A DNA stretch of 48,404 nt from Bacteroidetes bacterium HGW-Bacteroidetes-10 (GCA_002842695.1 PHDT01000027.1:1-48404); one strand, 5' to 3'. Numbered from the stretch's first letter, positions 17,340 through 26,282 are shown. A program made the numbers and translations. Notes: a model not told the origin generated them from the sequence alone.

Positions 17340-18509
17340 TTATAAATCTTCAAGGACCAGGTGTCCGTTTACTATCTTATATTTAATTCGCGCACTTATA
17401 CAAACGGCTTTAATTGCGGCCTCTGTATCTTCCCTGTCAAATCTGCCGTTGAATTTTTCATCGGCCGGAACAGTAGTACGGTCTATAATTTTCACTCCAT
17501 ACCAGGCAGATAGACTTTCAAGCAATTCTGCAAAACTTTGCCCTCTTACTATGAGTACGCCGTCTTTCCACATTGTAAGCAACTTTGAATCTACTGTAGT
17601 AATTGTTTTCCTGTTTGTATTTCGATGGATGCTCAGTTGTTCATTTGGTTTTATTATAACGCTTTCATTCTCTGTATTAACCTTAACAGAGCCCTCCACA
17701 AGTATTACATTTGAGTTGCTGTGATTAGTCCGTGACTCCACATCGAATGATGTCCCAAGTACCTCAATCTCCATATCGGAGGTATTTACCACAAAAGGAA
17801 CTTTAGATTTGGTAACCTCAAAATAGGCACGCCCCACCAGTGTAACCTCCCTTTTGTTCTCTTCAAATGAACTGGGATACCTAAGGTAAGAGTTCGATGT
17901 AAGATACACCCTTGTACCATCTGAGAGTATCATTGCAGCTCTTTCTCCCGGAGGAGTGGTTACAGAGTTATATACTTTTGCTTTTGGGGAGACCATGGCA
18001 GTTTCTGTTCCCTGTTGAGATGTGATTCCAGCCTCTGCACTCTTAATATCAGATGGATCAATCACTGTTATTGTTCCGGCATTGCCCCTGATATTTTTTA
18101 TCAGCCTGCCTTCGTGTATTTCCACTTTTACTGAATCTGCGGAGTAAGCAAGGGTTGAAAAGTCGCGGTTTACACCCCATCCTGCAATTCCGGCCATTTT
18201 AAGAATAATGCTTACCAAAAGAAAAGAGGCTGCCGCAGAGGTTGCCCAAACTGAGAATCTTCTTATTCTGTAATTTTGTTTTGATTTGCGGATGTGCCCC
18301 ATTAATCTTCCCAACTGCCGTTGTTGTTCATCCTTGCTGTTTAGCTGAGATAACTGCATATCAAGAGATACATGCCACATCTCCTGGAATTTAGCAAAAT
18401 ACTCCTCGTTTTTATAGTCCTTAATCCACTCAGAGAATATAACAATTTCTTCCCCGGAGGCAATTCCTTTTAAAATATTAATCAGTATGTGATCAATTTC
18501 TTCTTTCAT
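17340..18509 (-). CDS. FecR family anti-sigma factor
   Basis: This 389-aa inner-membrane regulator has a cytoplasmic N-terminal part (about 1-85) expected to hold the sigma factor. A single membrane helix (about 86-108) is followed by a periplasmic FecR domain (about 180-285: G-E-R-A-A-M-I-L-S-D-G-T-R-V-Y-L). A DUF4974-type C-terminal domain (about 318-386) should contact the STN domain of SusC. It is the first gene of the minus-strand locus and diverges from the sigma gene across a 229-bp gap. The cognate relationship is inferred from this arrangement, which is standard in Bacteroidales. Confidence 0.93.
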   Translation of the reverse strand: MKEEIDHILINILKGIASGEEIVIFSEWIKDYKNEEYFAKFQEMWHVSLDMQLSQLNSKDEQQRQLGRLMGHIRKSKQNYRIRRFSVWATSAAASFLLVSIILKMAGIAGWGVNRDFSTLAYSADSVKVEIHEGRLIKNIRGNAGTITVIDPSDIKSAEAGITSQQGTETAMVSPKAKVYNSVTTPPGERAAMILSDGTRVYLTSNSYLRYPSSFEENKREVTLVGRAYFEVTKSKVPFVVNTSDMEIEVLGTSFDVESRTNHSNSNVILVEGSVKVNTENESVIIKPNEQLSIHRNTNRKTITTVDSKLLTMWKDGVLIVRGQSFAELLESLSAWYGVKIIDRTTVPADEKFNGRFDREDTEAAIKAVCISARIKYKIVNGHLVLEDL

Positions 18510-18708
18510 AATGAATGATTCTATATATATGACGCAAAAATGTTAAAACACCCCTAAACTCTCTTGAAAATATTCTTTAATACGCTGTTTTTGTGCTGCT
18601 TATAAATTACGCTTTATCAGAAGCAACAATTACTGATTAAGATGTATCCATTAAATCTCACGTTTTAAAGTTGTTATAAAAATATTTTATTGGTGTAAGA
18701 AAAAAATG

Positions 18709-18716
18709 TACTTTTA
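18709..18716 (+). promoter_or_regulatory. Possible promoter box of the ECF sigma gene
   Basis: TACTTTTA is one base from TAnnTTTG, with TTGG at 18690-18693 in about the right place for a -33 element. It lies 22 bp before the ATG. The remainder of the 229-bp divergent gap is AT-rich and shows no repeat. Confidence 0.35.
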
Positions 18717-18738
18717 GCCTTACAATTTATAGTTAAAC

Positions 18739-19317
18739 ATGGAAAACAACAATGCCGGCAAGGTTTTATTAGCTTCTCTCGCAGCGGGGGAAGAGAGTGC
18801 CTTTGCCTCCTTGTTTAATGAGTTTAACATACCTCTTACATCATATGCCTTTCGTATTCTAAATGATAAGAACGAAGCGCGGGAAGTAGTTCATACTACC
18901 TTCTGCAAATTATGGGACAATCATAAAAAGCTGGAAATAAGCGACTCCATTAAAGCATATTTATATAAATCTGTTTATAACAACAGTATAACTATGCTTC
19001 GCAAAAAAAGACAATATGCCAAATTCACCGAGCTTGGGCTGGGTGACCTCTACTTTAACCGCATTGTTCAGAATCCGCATGATGAGATGCGTCTTTTTGA
19101 CTCTGAGACCCGCAAGATAATTATTTCTGCGATTAATGAACTCCCGGAAAAATGCCGTGAAGTATTTATAAAGTGTAAAATGGAGGGAGAAACTTACAGC
19201 AAGGTAGCTGAGGATTTACATATCTCTGTGAAGACCGTTGAAAGTCAGATGTCAATAGCATTGAAAAAACTCCGCGCCAAACTTGACTGGCTGATGATTC
19301 TTCTTATGATGATTTAG
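18739..19317 (+). CDS. ECF RNA polymerase sigma factor (RpoE/SigW type)
   Basis: This 192-aa sigma factor has region 2 at about 21-90 (F-A-S-L-F-N-E-F...N-E-A-R-E-V-V-H-T-T-F-C-K-L-W) and region 4 at about 122-182, ending in a helix-turn-helix (T-Y-S-K-V-A-E-D-L-H-I-S-V-K-T-V-E-S-Q-M). There is no region 3, as expected for the extracytoplasmic-function group. It is divergent from fecR and should drive the SusCD/protease genes once released by FecR. The C-terminus has a hydrophobic tail (W-L-M-I-L-L-M-M-I), sometimes seen in Bacteroidetes ECF factors. The gene ends 36 bp from the convergent flavoprotein gene. Confidence 0.94.
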   Translation: MENNNAGKVLLASLAAGEESAFASLFNEFNIPLTSYAFRILNDKNEAREVVHTTFCKLWDNHKKLEISDSIKAYLYKSVYNNSITMLRKKRQYAKFTELGLGDLYFNRIVQNPHDEMRLFDSETRKIIISAINELPEKCREVFIKCKMEGETYSKVAEDLHISVKTVESQMSIALKKLRAKLDWLMILLMMI

Positions 19318-19353
19318 TTTCTGCCAATCCAATAATTTTCCTAACCCGGAACT

Positions 19354-20280
19354 CTACGACACCAGATCTGCGATTATCTCTGCGGCGGTCTCCTCTTTTC
19401 TGACCATTGTGGCGGCCTGGCCTATTTCCAGTTCGCCGGTGGTGAGGTCGCCCTCAAAGATGCCGGCTTTGGCGCGGCCTTTACCCAGAAGGGCGGTGAG
19501 CTCTTCTGCGGAGGCGCCACGGCTTTCGGCCTCAATAACGGCCATAGAAAAGTCGTTGTCTACAAGGCGGGTTGGGGCCAGTTTCTTGAGCAGGAGTTTG
19601 GTCTCGCCCTCTTTGAGACCGCGGCAGCGGGTTTTGAAGGCGGGGTGGGCCGAGCTTTCTGAACAGAGGGCGAAGCGGGTACCAATCTGCACCCCCTCGG
19701 CCCCCAGGGCAAAGGCGGCGTTGTAGCTCGCGCGGGAAGCCACGCCTCCTGCCGCTATTAGCGGAATCTCTATTGTTTCACGAACCGCCGGGATAAGGCA
19801 GAAAGTGGTAGTCTCCTCGCGGCCGTTGTGTCCGCCCGCCTCAAAGCCTTCGGCAACAACTGCATCAACTCCCGCCTCCTGGCATTTAAGGGCAAAGGCC
19901 GAACTTGAGACCACATGTGCCACTTTTATTCCGTGCTCTTTCAGGAGAGGTGTCCACTTTTTAGGACTGCCTGCAGATGTGAAGACAATGGGGACCTTCT
20001 CCTCAACAATTATCTTAATGATCTCCTCAATCTGGGGATAGAGCAGCGGGACATTAACTCCAAACGGTAAAACCAATCCGTCCGGCTGAGTAAGCGCAGC
20101 TCTGCAGCTCTGGATATGGTGTCTGAGATTATCCGGATGCATTGAACCTGCGCCAATAAGGCCCAGTCCGCCTGCCTTGCTAACTGCAGATGCAAGTTTC
20201 CATCCGCTGCACCAGACCATGCCACCCTGAATAACTGGATATTTTATGCCGAATAGTTCGCAAACTCTGTTTTTCATCAT
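19354..20280 (-). CDS. Nitronate monooxygenase / FabK-like FMN enzyme
   Basis: This 308-aa cytoplasmic TIM-barrel flavoprotein belongs to the 2-nitropropane dioxygenase family. Key stretches are P-V-I-Q-G-G-M-V-W at the N-terminus, A-G-G-L-G-L-I-G-A-G, the substrate/FMN loop A-E-G-F-E-A-G-G-H-N-G with its conserved histidine, I-P-L-I-A-A-G-G-V-A, and A-E-G-V-Q-I-G-T-R-F. Sequence alone does not separate nitronate monooxygenase from the enoyl-ACP reductase FabK. Two adjacent ATG codons exist (20280 and 20277), and either may serve as start. The gene diverges from the symporter gene. Confidence 0.88.
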   Translation of the reverse strand: MMKNRVCELFGIKYPVIQGGMVWCSGWKLASAVSKAGGLGLIGAGSMHPDNLRHHIQSCRAALTQPDGLVLPFGVNVPLLYPQIEEIIKIIVEEKVPIVFTSAGSPKKWTPLLKEHGIKVAHVVSSSAFALKCQEAGVDAVVAEGFEAGGHNGREETTTFCLIPAVRETIEIPLIAAGGVASRASYNAAFALGAEGVQIGTRFALCSESSAHPAFKTRCRGLKEGETKLLLKKLAPTRLVDNDFSMAVIEAESRGASAEELTALLGKGRAKAGIFEGDLTTGELEIGQAATMVRKEETAAEIIADLVS

Positions 20281-20354
20281 CAAGAAGTTTAAAAATGTTT
20301 TTCCATTTCCGGAAAAGAATATCTGAATTTAGATTCAGCAAAAGTACAAATTTT

Positions 20355-20362
20355 TATCTTTG
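20355..20362 (+). promoter_or_regulatory. Likely -7 box of the symporter gene
   Basis: TATCTTTG is an exact match to TAnnTTTG. It lies 67 bp before the ATG, so the leader would contain a GC-rich hairpin (CCGGG at about 20366 facing CCCGG at about 20394). Confidence 0.5.
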
Positions 20363-20428
20363 TTTCCGGGCTGTCGCGCCTCCTACGTGCGACCCCGGGA
20401 ACTTAAACTTAAAACTTGAAATAAGACT

Positions 20429-21804
20429 ATGGCAAACTTGAATCGCGACGGTTTCGGAAGTCGCTTTGGTGTACTTGTGGCTGTGGCCGGATCGGCCGTT
20501 GGACTGGGTAATCTCTGGAGATTCCCCTATATGGTCGGGAACAACGGCGGCGCCGCATTTATAATCATATACCTCCTATTCGTAATTCTGCTTTGTTTGC
20601 CAATAATGTTCTCCGAATTTATTATCGGGCGCCGCACCCAGTCCAATGTATTTGGAGCAATTAACAAACTCGCCCCAAAATCGCCTTTCCTCTCCATAGG
20701 CATAATCAGCGTTGCAGCATCAATCAGCATAATGTCCTTCTACAGCGTAGTTGGCGGATGGACCCTTGAGTATATTTTCAAATCATTCTCTTCCGGATTC
20801 CTGACTGCAGACAGTACTGCTCTGGCAAGCCAGTTCTCCGGTTTCTCAACAGCCTCCTTCATGCCGGTTTTAATGCACTTGCTGTTCCTTGGACTATCTG
20901 CCCTGATTGTAGTCGCCGGTATTAAAAACGGAATCGAAAAATACTCCAAGATTCTAATGCCCGCCCTCTTTTTCCTGGTAATTCTTCTTGCAATCCGCTC
21001 TGTCACACTTGATGGAGCCGGCGCGGGAGTCAGATTCCTCTTCTATCCCGACTTTTCAAAAATCACAGGCGAAACCCTTCTCTCTGCACTCGGTCAGGCA
21101 TTCTTCTCCCTGAGTCTGGGTATGGGTTGTATCATTACATACGGCTCCTACGTAAACAAAAAGGAGAACCTTTTCAAAATCTCCTTAATGACAGTTGCCG
21201 CCGACACCGGTTTTGCAATTCTCGCCGGACTTGCCGTAATGCCTGCCGTATTTGCATTCGGAATATCTCCCGGCCAGGGCCCGAGCCTCGTCTTCATCAC
21301 CCTCCCCCAGATATTCGCGCAACTACCATTTGGCAACGTAGTTTCAATAGCCTTCTTCTTCATCCTCCTCACATCCTCCTCATAGCAGCAATCACCTCAG
21401 CCATCTCGCTGCTTGAGGTAATTGTCGCTTACTTTACAGAAGAGCTCAAGCTCACCCGCAAAACCGCAGTAATAATAGCATTCACAATCATTGGAATTTT
21501 CGGAACCCTCAGTTCCCTCTCAAACGGAGTCCTAAAAGATGTTACCATATTTGGCAAAACCTTCTTTGACCTCTTCGACTACGCCTCATCCAATATTCTC
21601 CTTCCTGTAGGCGGACTGCTGGTTGTACTCTTTGTCGGCTGGCGGATGAAGCGCTCCGATGTCCTCGATGAGCTCTCAAGCGGAGGAACCGTTGCCGTTA
21701 AAGCATTTGTTTTCAGATGGGTTATGCTGATAATCAAATTCGTCGCCCCCATCGCCATCACCATTGTGCTGCTCAACAGCATAGGGCTCATAAAACTTTT
21801 CTGA
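20429..21804 (+). pseudogene. Na+-dependent symporter (NSS family), frameshifted by an 11-bp duplication
   Basis: This is a sodium-coupled neurotransmitter:sodium-symporter-type transporter of the inner membrane, likely for amino acids. The N-terminus carries the family signature G-S-A-V-G-L-G-N-L-W-R-F-P-Y of helix 1. The first frame stops at 21385 after 318 residues (..IAFFFILLTSSS). The remaining part (AAITSAISLLEV...to ..IGLIKLF) continues in another frame to 21804. At the break, CATCCTCCTCA occurs twice in a row (21361-21371 and 21372-21382). Removing one copy gives IAFFFILLIAAITSAISLLEV and a single 454-aa protein of normal family length. No other damage is visible, so the change is recent, reversible or a sequencing error. 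Confidence 0.9.
21361..21382 (+). repeat. 11-bp perfect tandem duplication causing the frameshift
   Basis: Two adjacent copies of CATCCTCCTCA lie inside the symporter gene. Eleven is not a multiple of three, so loss or gain of a unit switches the frame. The preceding CTTCTTCTT run makes the local sequence slippage-prone. Confidence 0.97.
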
Positions 21805-21853
21805 CCCTGCCAGAGCCCGGCGCCCGGGTCCCCCTGCGCCCGGGCGCCCCGGG

Positions 21854-21995
21854 GGACCTTGCCTTACTTTTTCGCAAGTAATTGGCAATCTTACATATAA
21901 ACAGTGCAACTTTTCCAAAAACCTGAGATTTTGGAAAAGTTGCACGTGTTATATTACTGACTAACTGCTACTTGCGAAAAAGTAAGGCAAGGTCC
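21854..21995. repeat. Palindromic element, family E (142 bp)
   Basis: Perfect 27-bp inverted arms (21854-21880 and 21969-21995, starting GGACCTTGCCTTAC) enclose a second perfect 17-bp stem (21904-21920 and 21929-21945, starting GTGCAACTTTTCC). Both are centred at 21924.5. A GC-rich palindrome (GCGCCCGGGCGC, within about 21820-21858) abuts the left end. It fills the convergent gap after the symporter. Confidence 0.93.
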
Positions 21996-22000
21996 AGCTT

Positions 22001-22046
22001 TTGCGCGCGCAGCGCTGCACCAGCGCCGGTGGCAGAGCCACCGGCA
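22001..22046. repeat. REP-like GC-rich hairpin unit, copy 1
   Basis: TTGCGCGCGCAGCGCTGCAC is followed by GCCGGTGGC-AGA-GCCACCGGC, a perfect 9-bp stem. The first motif recurs inverted at 26343-26368 and, partly, at 39477-39497, each time next to a different GC-rich stem. Confidence 0.75.
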
Positions 22047-22067
22047 CCTTACAGCGATTTGAAGCGA

Positions 22068-22550
22068 CTACTTTTTACATCGATTTATATATCTGATAAA
22101 CTGCTTTGCCGGAGGGCCGGTAAGTGTGTGCATCTCGGTGAGTGGTTCGTAGCGGTGAGGAATAAAGTGAAAAATCTGCCAGGCGGCAAATTCGCCATCG
22201 GCAGAGACAATCACATCAATACGACCACCCGCCGACTGCACAACCGAAAACGCGGGGGTTGCGTCATTAAGCTCTCCATTAAGGGTAGCTTTCAGGTCGT
22301 GCAGCTTTTCTGCGGGGGTGTATAATGAAAATGTCTTTACGTGACTTCCGGTAGGTTCGTATAACTCTACCGAACCTTTAACAAAGTATATAATTATTCC
22401 CAGGGCCAGCAGCAGAATTGCAACAGCAGTGAGTCCAAATACAAGTGTCAGTATTCCTGAAAGAATAAATACAATTGATACTGTCACTGAAGGCATGTTA
22501 ACTCTTTTTACAACCTTGGGATGATTAATTTTTCTGATATCTGTGTCCAT
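22068..22550 (-). CDS. Hypothetical membrane protein
   Basis: This 160-aa protein is not recognised. Two hydrophobic segments, about residues 22-40 and 42-58, form a hairpin that would anchor it in the inner membrane (VTVSIVFILSGILTLVFGLTAVAILLLALGII). A soluble C-terminal region of about 100 residues follows, with a helix (YTPAEKLHDLKATLNGEL) and mixed strands. The N-terminus is basic and polar. No catalytic motif is visible. It is convergent with the broken symporter and separated from the next upstream gene by palindromic elements, so it is probably transcribed alone. Confidence 0.7.
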   Translation of the reverse strand: MDTDIRKINHPKVVKRVNMPSVTVSIVFILSGILTLVFGLTAVAILLLALGIIIYFVKGSVELYEPTGSHVKTFSLYTPAEKLHDLKATLNGELNDATPAFSVVQSAGGRIDVIVSADGEFAAWQIFHFIPHRYEPLTEMHTLTGPPAKQFIRYINRCKK

Positions 22551-22623
22551 ATGTTTTGATGAGGCATTCCGCCCCGGATTTTGATGGTAATTATTTAAAT
22601 TCTAAATGTTTGTGCAGACTGCA

Positions 22624-22748
22624 ACATGTCAGCCTAAATTACAATTACAACACTGTCAGGTGTTTACAAATTGTCTTCGACAGATTTTTCCAGAATTGAA
22701 AATTGCATACAGCTGATTTACAGGCATATGCAAATTAGGCTGATATGT
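22624..22748. repeat. Palindromic element, family C, copy 3 (125 bp)
   Basis: The arms are ACATGTCAGCCTAAATTACA and a right arm with two substitutions (TGCAAATTAGGCTGATATGT). The interior differs from the other copies but keeps a TCCAGA motif 65 bases in. It is followed 11 bp later by the right half of a family D element. Confidence 0.88.
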
Positions 22749-22759
22749 GCGATTTTTAA

Positions 22760-22823
22760 TCTGAAAAGTTTGTGATTTGTAATGCTCTCACAATCTGTTT
22801 ATTAACAGAAATTGCGACGCAGA
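22760..22823. repeat. Half of a family D palindromic element
   Basis: The sequence from CTGAAAAGTTTGTG to TTAACAGAAATTGCGACGCA matches the right half of the elements at 26374-26500 and 39346-39472. No matching left half precedes it; a family C element is found there instead. This suggests deletion or replacement at the element centre. Confidence 0.75.
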
Positions 22824-22839
22824 AATCTTTCCTGAAAAT

Positions 22840-23232
22840 CTAAATAATTATCTCCCTCAACCTGAAAACATAGTATGTCTTCACAGGGTCCATTGGTGCC
22901 GAGAGAGCCTCGGCGGTGGTATGATGTGCCGCAATGAAACGGCGTTCAAGAATTCTTTCGCGCAGTGTTGAATAGGAAAGCACTTTGGCAAAGAAGGTGG
23001 ATGTTGCAGATCCGGCAATTGTCCGGCTCTGCTCGGAAAAGCCGGTAAATCCTGTGCTCTGCGGATTCAGTGCCGCCATTGAGTTTGTTAGCGGGGCAGA
23101 GAAGGTGTCGGTATAATCAGAGGGGAGCGAATCGGCCTTCATACCCGCGGGGGTAATATAAACCGAGAACAAAACCACCAGCGACATAAGTGCCGCAGAG
23201 ATGGAAATCTTTATGAAATCTGCTCTTTTCAT
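22840..23232 (-). CDS. Hypothetical exported or membrane-anchored protein
   Basis: This 130-aa protein is not recognised. It begins MKRADFIKISISAALMSLVVLFSVYI, which looks like a signal peptide or one membrane anchor. A Ser/Thr/Ala-rich region (about 30-80) and a basic segment (RERILERRFIAAHH) follow. The start at 23232 is preferred; an in-frame start at 23391 would run through the pyrophosphatase promoter and its coding start. The gene is divergent from the pyrophosphatase gene. Confidence 0.6.
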   Translation of the reverse strand: MKRADFIKISISAALMSLVVLFSVYITPAGMKADSLPSDYTDTFSAPLTNSMAALNPQSTGFTGFSEQSRTIAGSATSTFFAKVLSYSTLRERILERRFIAAHHTTAEALSAPMDPVKTYYVFRLREIII

Positions 23233-23264
23233 TGCTGCTGCAAAGGTAATTAAAATATCATTTG

Positions 23265-23272
23265 TAAATTTG
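23265..23272 (+). promoter_or_regulatory. Likely -7 box of the pyrophosphatase gene
   Basis: TAAATTTG matches TAnnTTTG and lies 18 bp before the ATG at 23291, giving a leader of about a dozen bases. Confidence 0.4.
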
Positions 23273-23290
23273 AGGGTAATAATTTGAAAT

Positions 23291-23848
23291 ATGACAAACT
23301 CTTTCAATCCGTGGCACTGCGTTTCGCCGGGGGACAAACTTCCTGATATAGTTAACGGGATCATCGAAATTCCCAAAGGAAGCAGGGCCAAATACGAACT
23401 CGATAAGGTAAGCGGTCTGCTAAAGCTGGATCGCGTTTTATATTCATCTGTCTATTATCCTGCAAATTACGGATTCATTCCCCGCACATACTGCGACGAC
23501 AAGGACCCGCTGGATATCCTGATTCTCTCTCAGATTGAGGTGGTCCCTCTCTGCATCGTCCCCGCCAAAGTGATTGGGGTAATGCGGATGCTTGACGGCG
23601 GTGAAGCCGATGACAAAATTATCGCTGTTGCTGCGGGCGACCCCAGCGTGAGCCATATCAATGATATCTCTGAACTTCCCAACCACTCAATTTCTGAGAT
23701 GTTCAGCTTTTTTGAGGACTATAAGAAACTTGAGAACAAGAGCGTGGTTGTGGAAAAATTTCTGGACCGCCGAACCGCCATCAAGATTCTTCTCGATGCC
23801 TTTAAAATGTACGACGAGAAGTTCACCAACGCATGTCCCTGCAAATAA
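23291..23848 (+). CDS. ppa: Inorganic pyrophosphatase
   Basis: This soluble family I enzyme hydrolyses pyrophosphate to phosphate and so drives biosynthetic reactions forward. The protein is 185 aa. Visible signatures are the N-terminal [32 protein letters not shown] and the metal-binding D-G-G-E-A-D-D-K-I. All are typical of the magnesium-dependent family. The C-terminus ends in C-P-C-K, an unusual cysteine pair of unknown meaning. The GH89 gene follows 25 bp later on the same strand and may be co-transcribed. Confidence 0.96.
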   Translation: MTNSFNPWHCVSPGDKLPDIVNGIIEIPKGSRAKYELDKVSGLLKLDRVLYSSVYYPANYGFIPRTYCDDKDPLDILILSQIEVVPLCIVPAKVIGVMRMLDGGEADDKIIAVAAGDPSVSHINDISELPNHSISEMFSFFEDYKKLENKSVVVEKFLDRRTAIKILLDAFKMYDEKFTNACPCK

Positions 23849-23873
23849 GCAAGATATCTAACCCCCAATAAAT

Positions 23874-26282
23874 ATGAAAAACTTCTTTGGAATTATTTTG
23901 CTGACTCTGTCTTTTATGCTGATTCATTCAGCCGCCTTTGCAGATAGTTCAGACAATCAGAATGGCTCTGGACTCCAAATCGGTTCTGGTTACCGGAGCG
24001 ATTCAAAAGCCGGACGCGAAATTGAAAATGCCCGCGGCCTTTTTGACCGGATTATGGGAAAACACAGCAGCAGCTTTGTTCTGGAAATATTGAATGACAA
24101 AAATGTGAATCTGGCTCCAAAAGCAGAGGCTCACTCTTCACAAGACAGGTACGAAATTGAGGATGGAAAAGAGGGGAAGATTATCATCAGGGGCAATAAT
24201 GCAAACAGTATGGCGGTTGCTCTTAACCACTACCTGAGATATTACTGCAAGAGCTCCGTGAGCTGGTATGCAGACGACGCCATCAGCCTGCCTGACGCTC
24301 TTCCGCCGGTAGGAGGCAGGATAGAATCGGCCTCAACTGTAGATATGCGCTTCTTCCTGAACTACTGCACCTTCGGCTACACGATGCCGTGGTGGCAGTG
24401 GCGCGACTGGGAGAGGTTCATTGACTGGATGGCTCTCAACGGGGTGAATTTACCGCTGGCGATTACCGGGCAGGAGTCTGTCTGGTACAAGGTCTGGAGC
24501 AAACTTGGGCTGAGCGACAGCGAGATCCGGAGTTTTTTCACAGGGCCGGCGCACCTTCCGTGGCACAGGATGCTCAATATAGATTACTGGCAGGGGCCGC
24601 TTCCGCACTCGTGGCTTGAACATCAGGAGGAGTTGCAGAAGAGAATTGTGAAGAGGGAGCGGGAGCTTGGAATGAAGCCGGTGCTGCCGGCCTTCTCGGG
24701 CCATGTTCCTTACGAACTTAAAAAGATTTACCCAAATGCAGTTATAAGCAAACTCAGTTCGTGGGGCGGGTTTGACTCTACTTACCGCAGCAGTTTCCTT
24801 GACCCGATGGACCCTCTCTTTCCTGAGATTCAGAAAGCTTTTCTTGAAGAGCAGACTCGGCTTTACGGGACAGACCATATTTACGGAATCGATCCGTTCA
24901 ATGAAATTGAACCGCCAAGCTGGGAGCCAAAGTATCTGGCAAGAGTTTCGCGCAAAATCTACGAAAACCTTGCAGCTGTTGACCCTCAGGCTATATGGCT
25001 GCAGATGAGCTGGCTCTATTATTATCAGCGTAAAGACTGGACAAATGAGAGAATTGAGGCTTTTGTAACAGCGGTTCCGCAGGACAAGATGATTCTTCTG
25101 GACTATTTCTGCGAGCGCACCGAAGTTTGGAAAATGACCGACAAGTTCTTTGGTCAGCCTTACATCTGGAACTATCTGGGCAACTTTGGCGGAAACACAA
25201 TGCTTGCCGGCAACACAAAGGATGTGGGGCTTCGCATCGCAAACACCCTGGCCAACGGCGGAAGAAACTTCCGCGGGCTCGGCTCCACCCTCGAGGGCTT
25301 CGACTCAAACCCGCACATGTACGAATATGTCTTTGACAAAGCGTGGACAAGTAACATCTCCGACGAAGAGTGGATGAACAAATGGGCAGAGAGGCGTCTT
25401 GGAAATCCTGCCGGCGGGGCGGGCGTAAAACCTGGGGAGGCAGCTGCATCCAATGCGATTGCGTCCGGTTACGTCAAGCAGGCCTGGCAAATCCTAAACG
25501 ACAGCATCTACAACAACACCTCCAAGACCGGCCACACAAACTACGTTAACGCCCGCCCCAACATGACCGGTAAAGAGCGTTACGCCAAGACCGGCATCAC
25601 CTACGACAACCGCACCCTGCTCCGCACCTGGAGGCTGCTGCTCAAAGCCGCAGATGAATGTGCTGCCTTGGCAGGCAAGTCTGCCAAAACAGATTCTGGA
25701 AACAAAAATTACAACGCTATATCTGACACTTACAAATACGACGTTGTTAACATTGGCAGACAGGTTTTGGGCAACCATTTTGACCAGCTTTGGGCCGACT
25801 ACCTAATCGCCTGGAAAGCAAAGGATGTAACAGGCTCCCGACAGATTTCCGCCAAAATGATGGAGCTCCTGGACGACATGGACCAGCTGCTGTCGACCCA
25901 CACCTCATTCATGCTTGGCAAGTGGATTGCCGACGCCCGCGCCCTGGGATCTTCTCCTGCGGAGGCCGGCTACTACGAAATCAACGCCCGCAACATCCTC
26001 ACCAGCTGGGGAGACCAGGGCATCCTGCTGGGCGACTACGCAAACCGGAGCTGGGCCGGCCTCATCTCCTCCTTCTACGCCAAGCGCTGGGAGATGTTCT
26101 TCGCAGACGCCCACACCGCCCTCGTGAAGAATCAGCCCTTCGACCAGGAGGCATACACCCGCCGCGTAATTGAATTTGAAGGCCGATGGTGGAAAGCCCC
26201 CGAGGGCACCTTCCCATCCAAAGCGCAAGGCAACCCCATCGAAATCGCCAAACGCCTGGAGGCAAAATACTTCGGCAACTGA
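23874..26282 (+). CDS. Alpha-N-acetylglucosaminidase (GH89, NAGLU-like)
   Basis: This 802-aa exported glycosidase removes terminal alpha-linked N-acetylglucosamine, as found on heparan sulfate and mucin glycans. A signal peptide (about 1-23, ending F-A-D) is followed by the NAGLU N-terminal domain (about 50-150). The TIM-barrel (about 155-490) contains R-F-F-L-N-Y-C-T-F-G-Y-T-M-P-W-W-Q-W and A-L-N-G-V-N-L-P-L-A-I-T-G-Q-E. A C-terminal helical domain completes it. Probable catalytic acids are E344 in D-P-F-N-E-I-E-P-P and E474 in S-T-L-E-G. The second half of the gene is clearly richer in G+C than the first. It follows ppa by 25 bp, though no functional link is evident. Confidence 0.94.
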   Translation: MKNFFGIILLTLSFMLIHSAAFADSSDNQNGSGLQIGSGYRSDSKAGREIENARGLFDRIMGKHSSSFVLEILNDKNVNLAPKAEAHSSQDRYEIEDGKEGKIIIRGNNANSMAVALNHYLRYYCKSSVSWYADDAISLPDALPPVGGRIESASTVDMRFFLNYCTFGYTMPWWQWRDWERFIDWMALNGVNLPLAITGQESVWYKVWSKLGLSDSEIRSFFTGPAHLPWHRMLNIDYWQGPLPHSWLEHQEELQKRIVKRERELGMKPVLPAFSGHVPYELKKIYPNAVISKLSSWGGFDSTYRSSFLDPMDPLFPEIQKAFLEEQTRLYGTDHIYGIDPFNEIEPPSWEPKYLARVSRKIYENLAAVDPQAIWLQMSWLYYYQRKDWTNERIEAFVTAVPQDKMILLDYFCERTEVWKMTDKFFGQPYIWNYLGNFGGNTMLAGNTKDVGLRIANTLANGGRNFRGLGSTLEGFDSNPHMYEYVFDKAWTSNISDEEWMNKWAERRLGNPAGGAGVKPGEAAASNAIASGYVKQAWQILNDSIYNNTSKTGHTNYVNARPNMTGKERYAKTGITYDNRTLLRTWRLLLKAADECAALAGKSAKTDSGNKNYNAISDTYKYDVVNIGRQVLGNHFDQLWADYLIAWKAKDVTGSRQISAKMMELLDDMDQLLSTHTSFMLGKWIADARALGSSPAEAGYYEINARNILTSWGDQGILLGDYANRSWAGLISSFYAKRWEMFFADAHTALVKNQPFDQEAYTRRVIEFEGRWWKAPEGTFPSKAQGNPIEIAKRLEAKYFGN

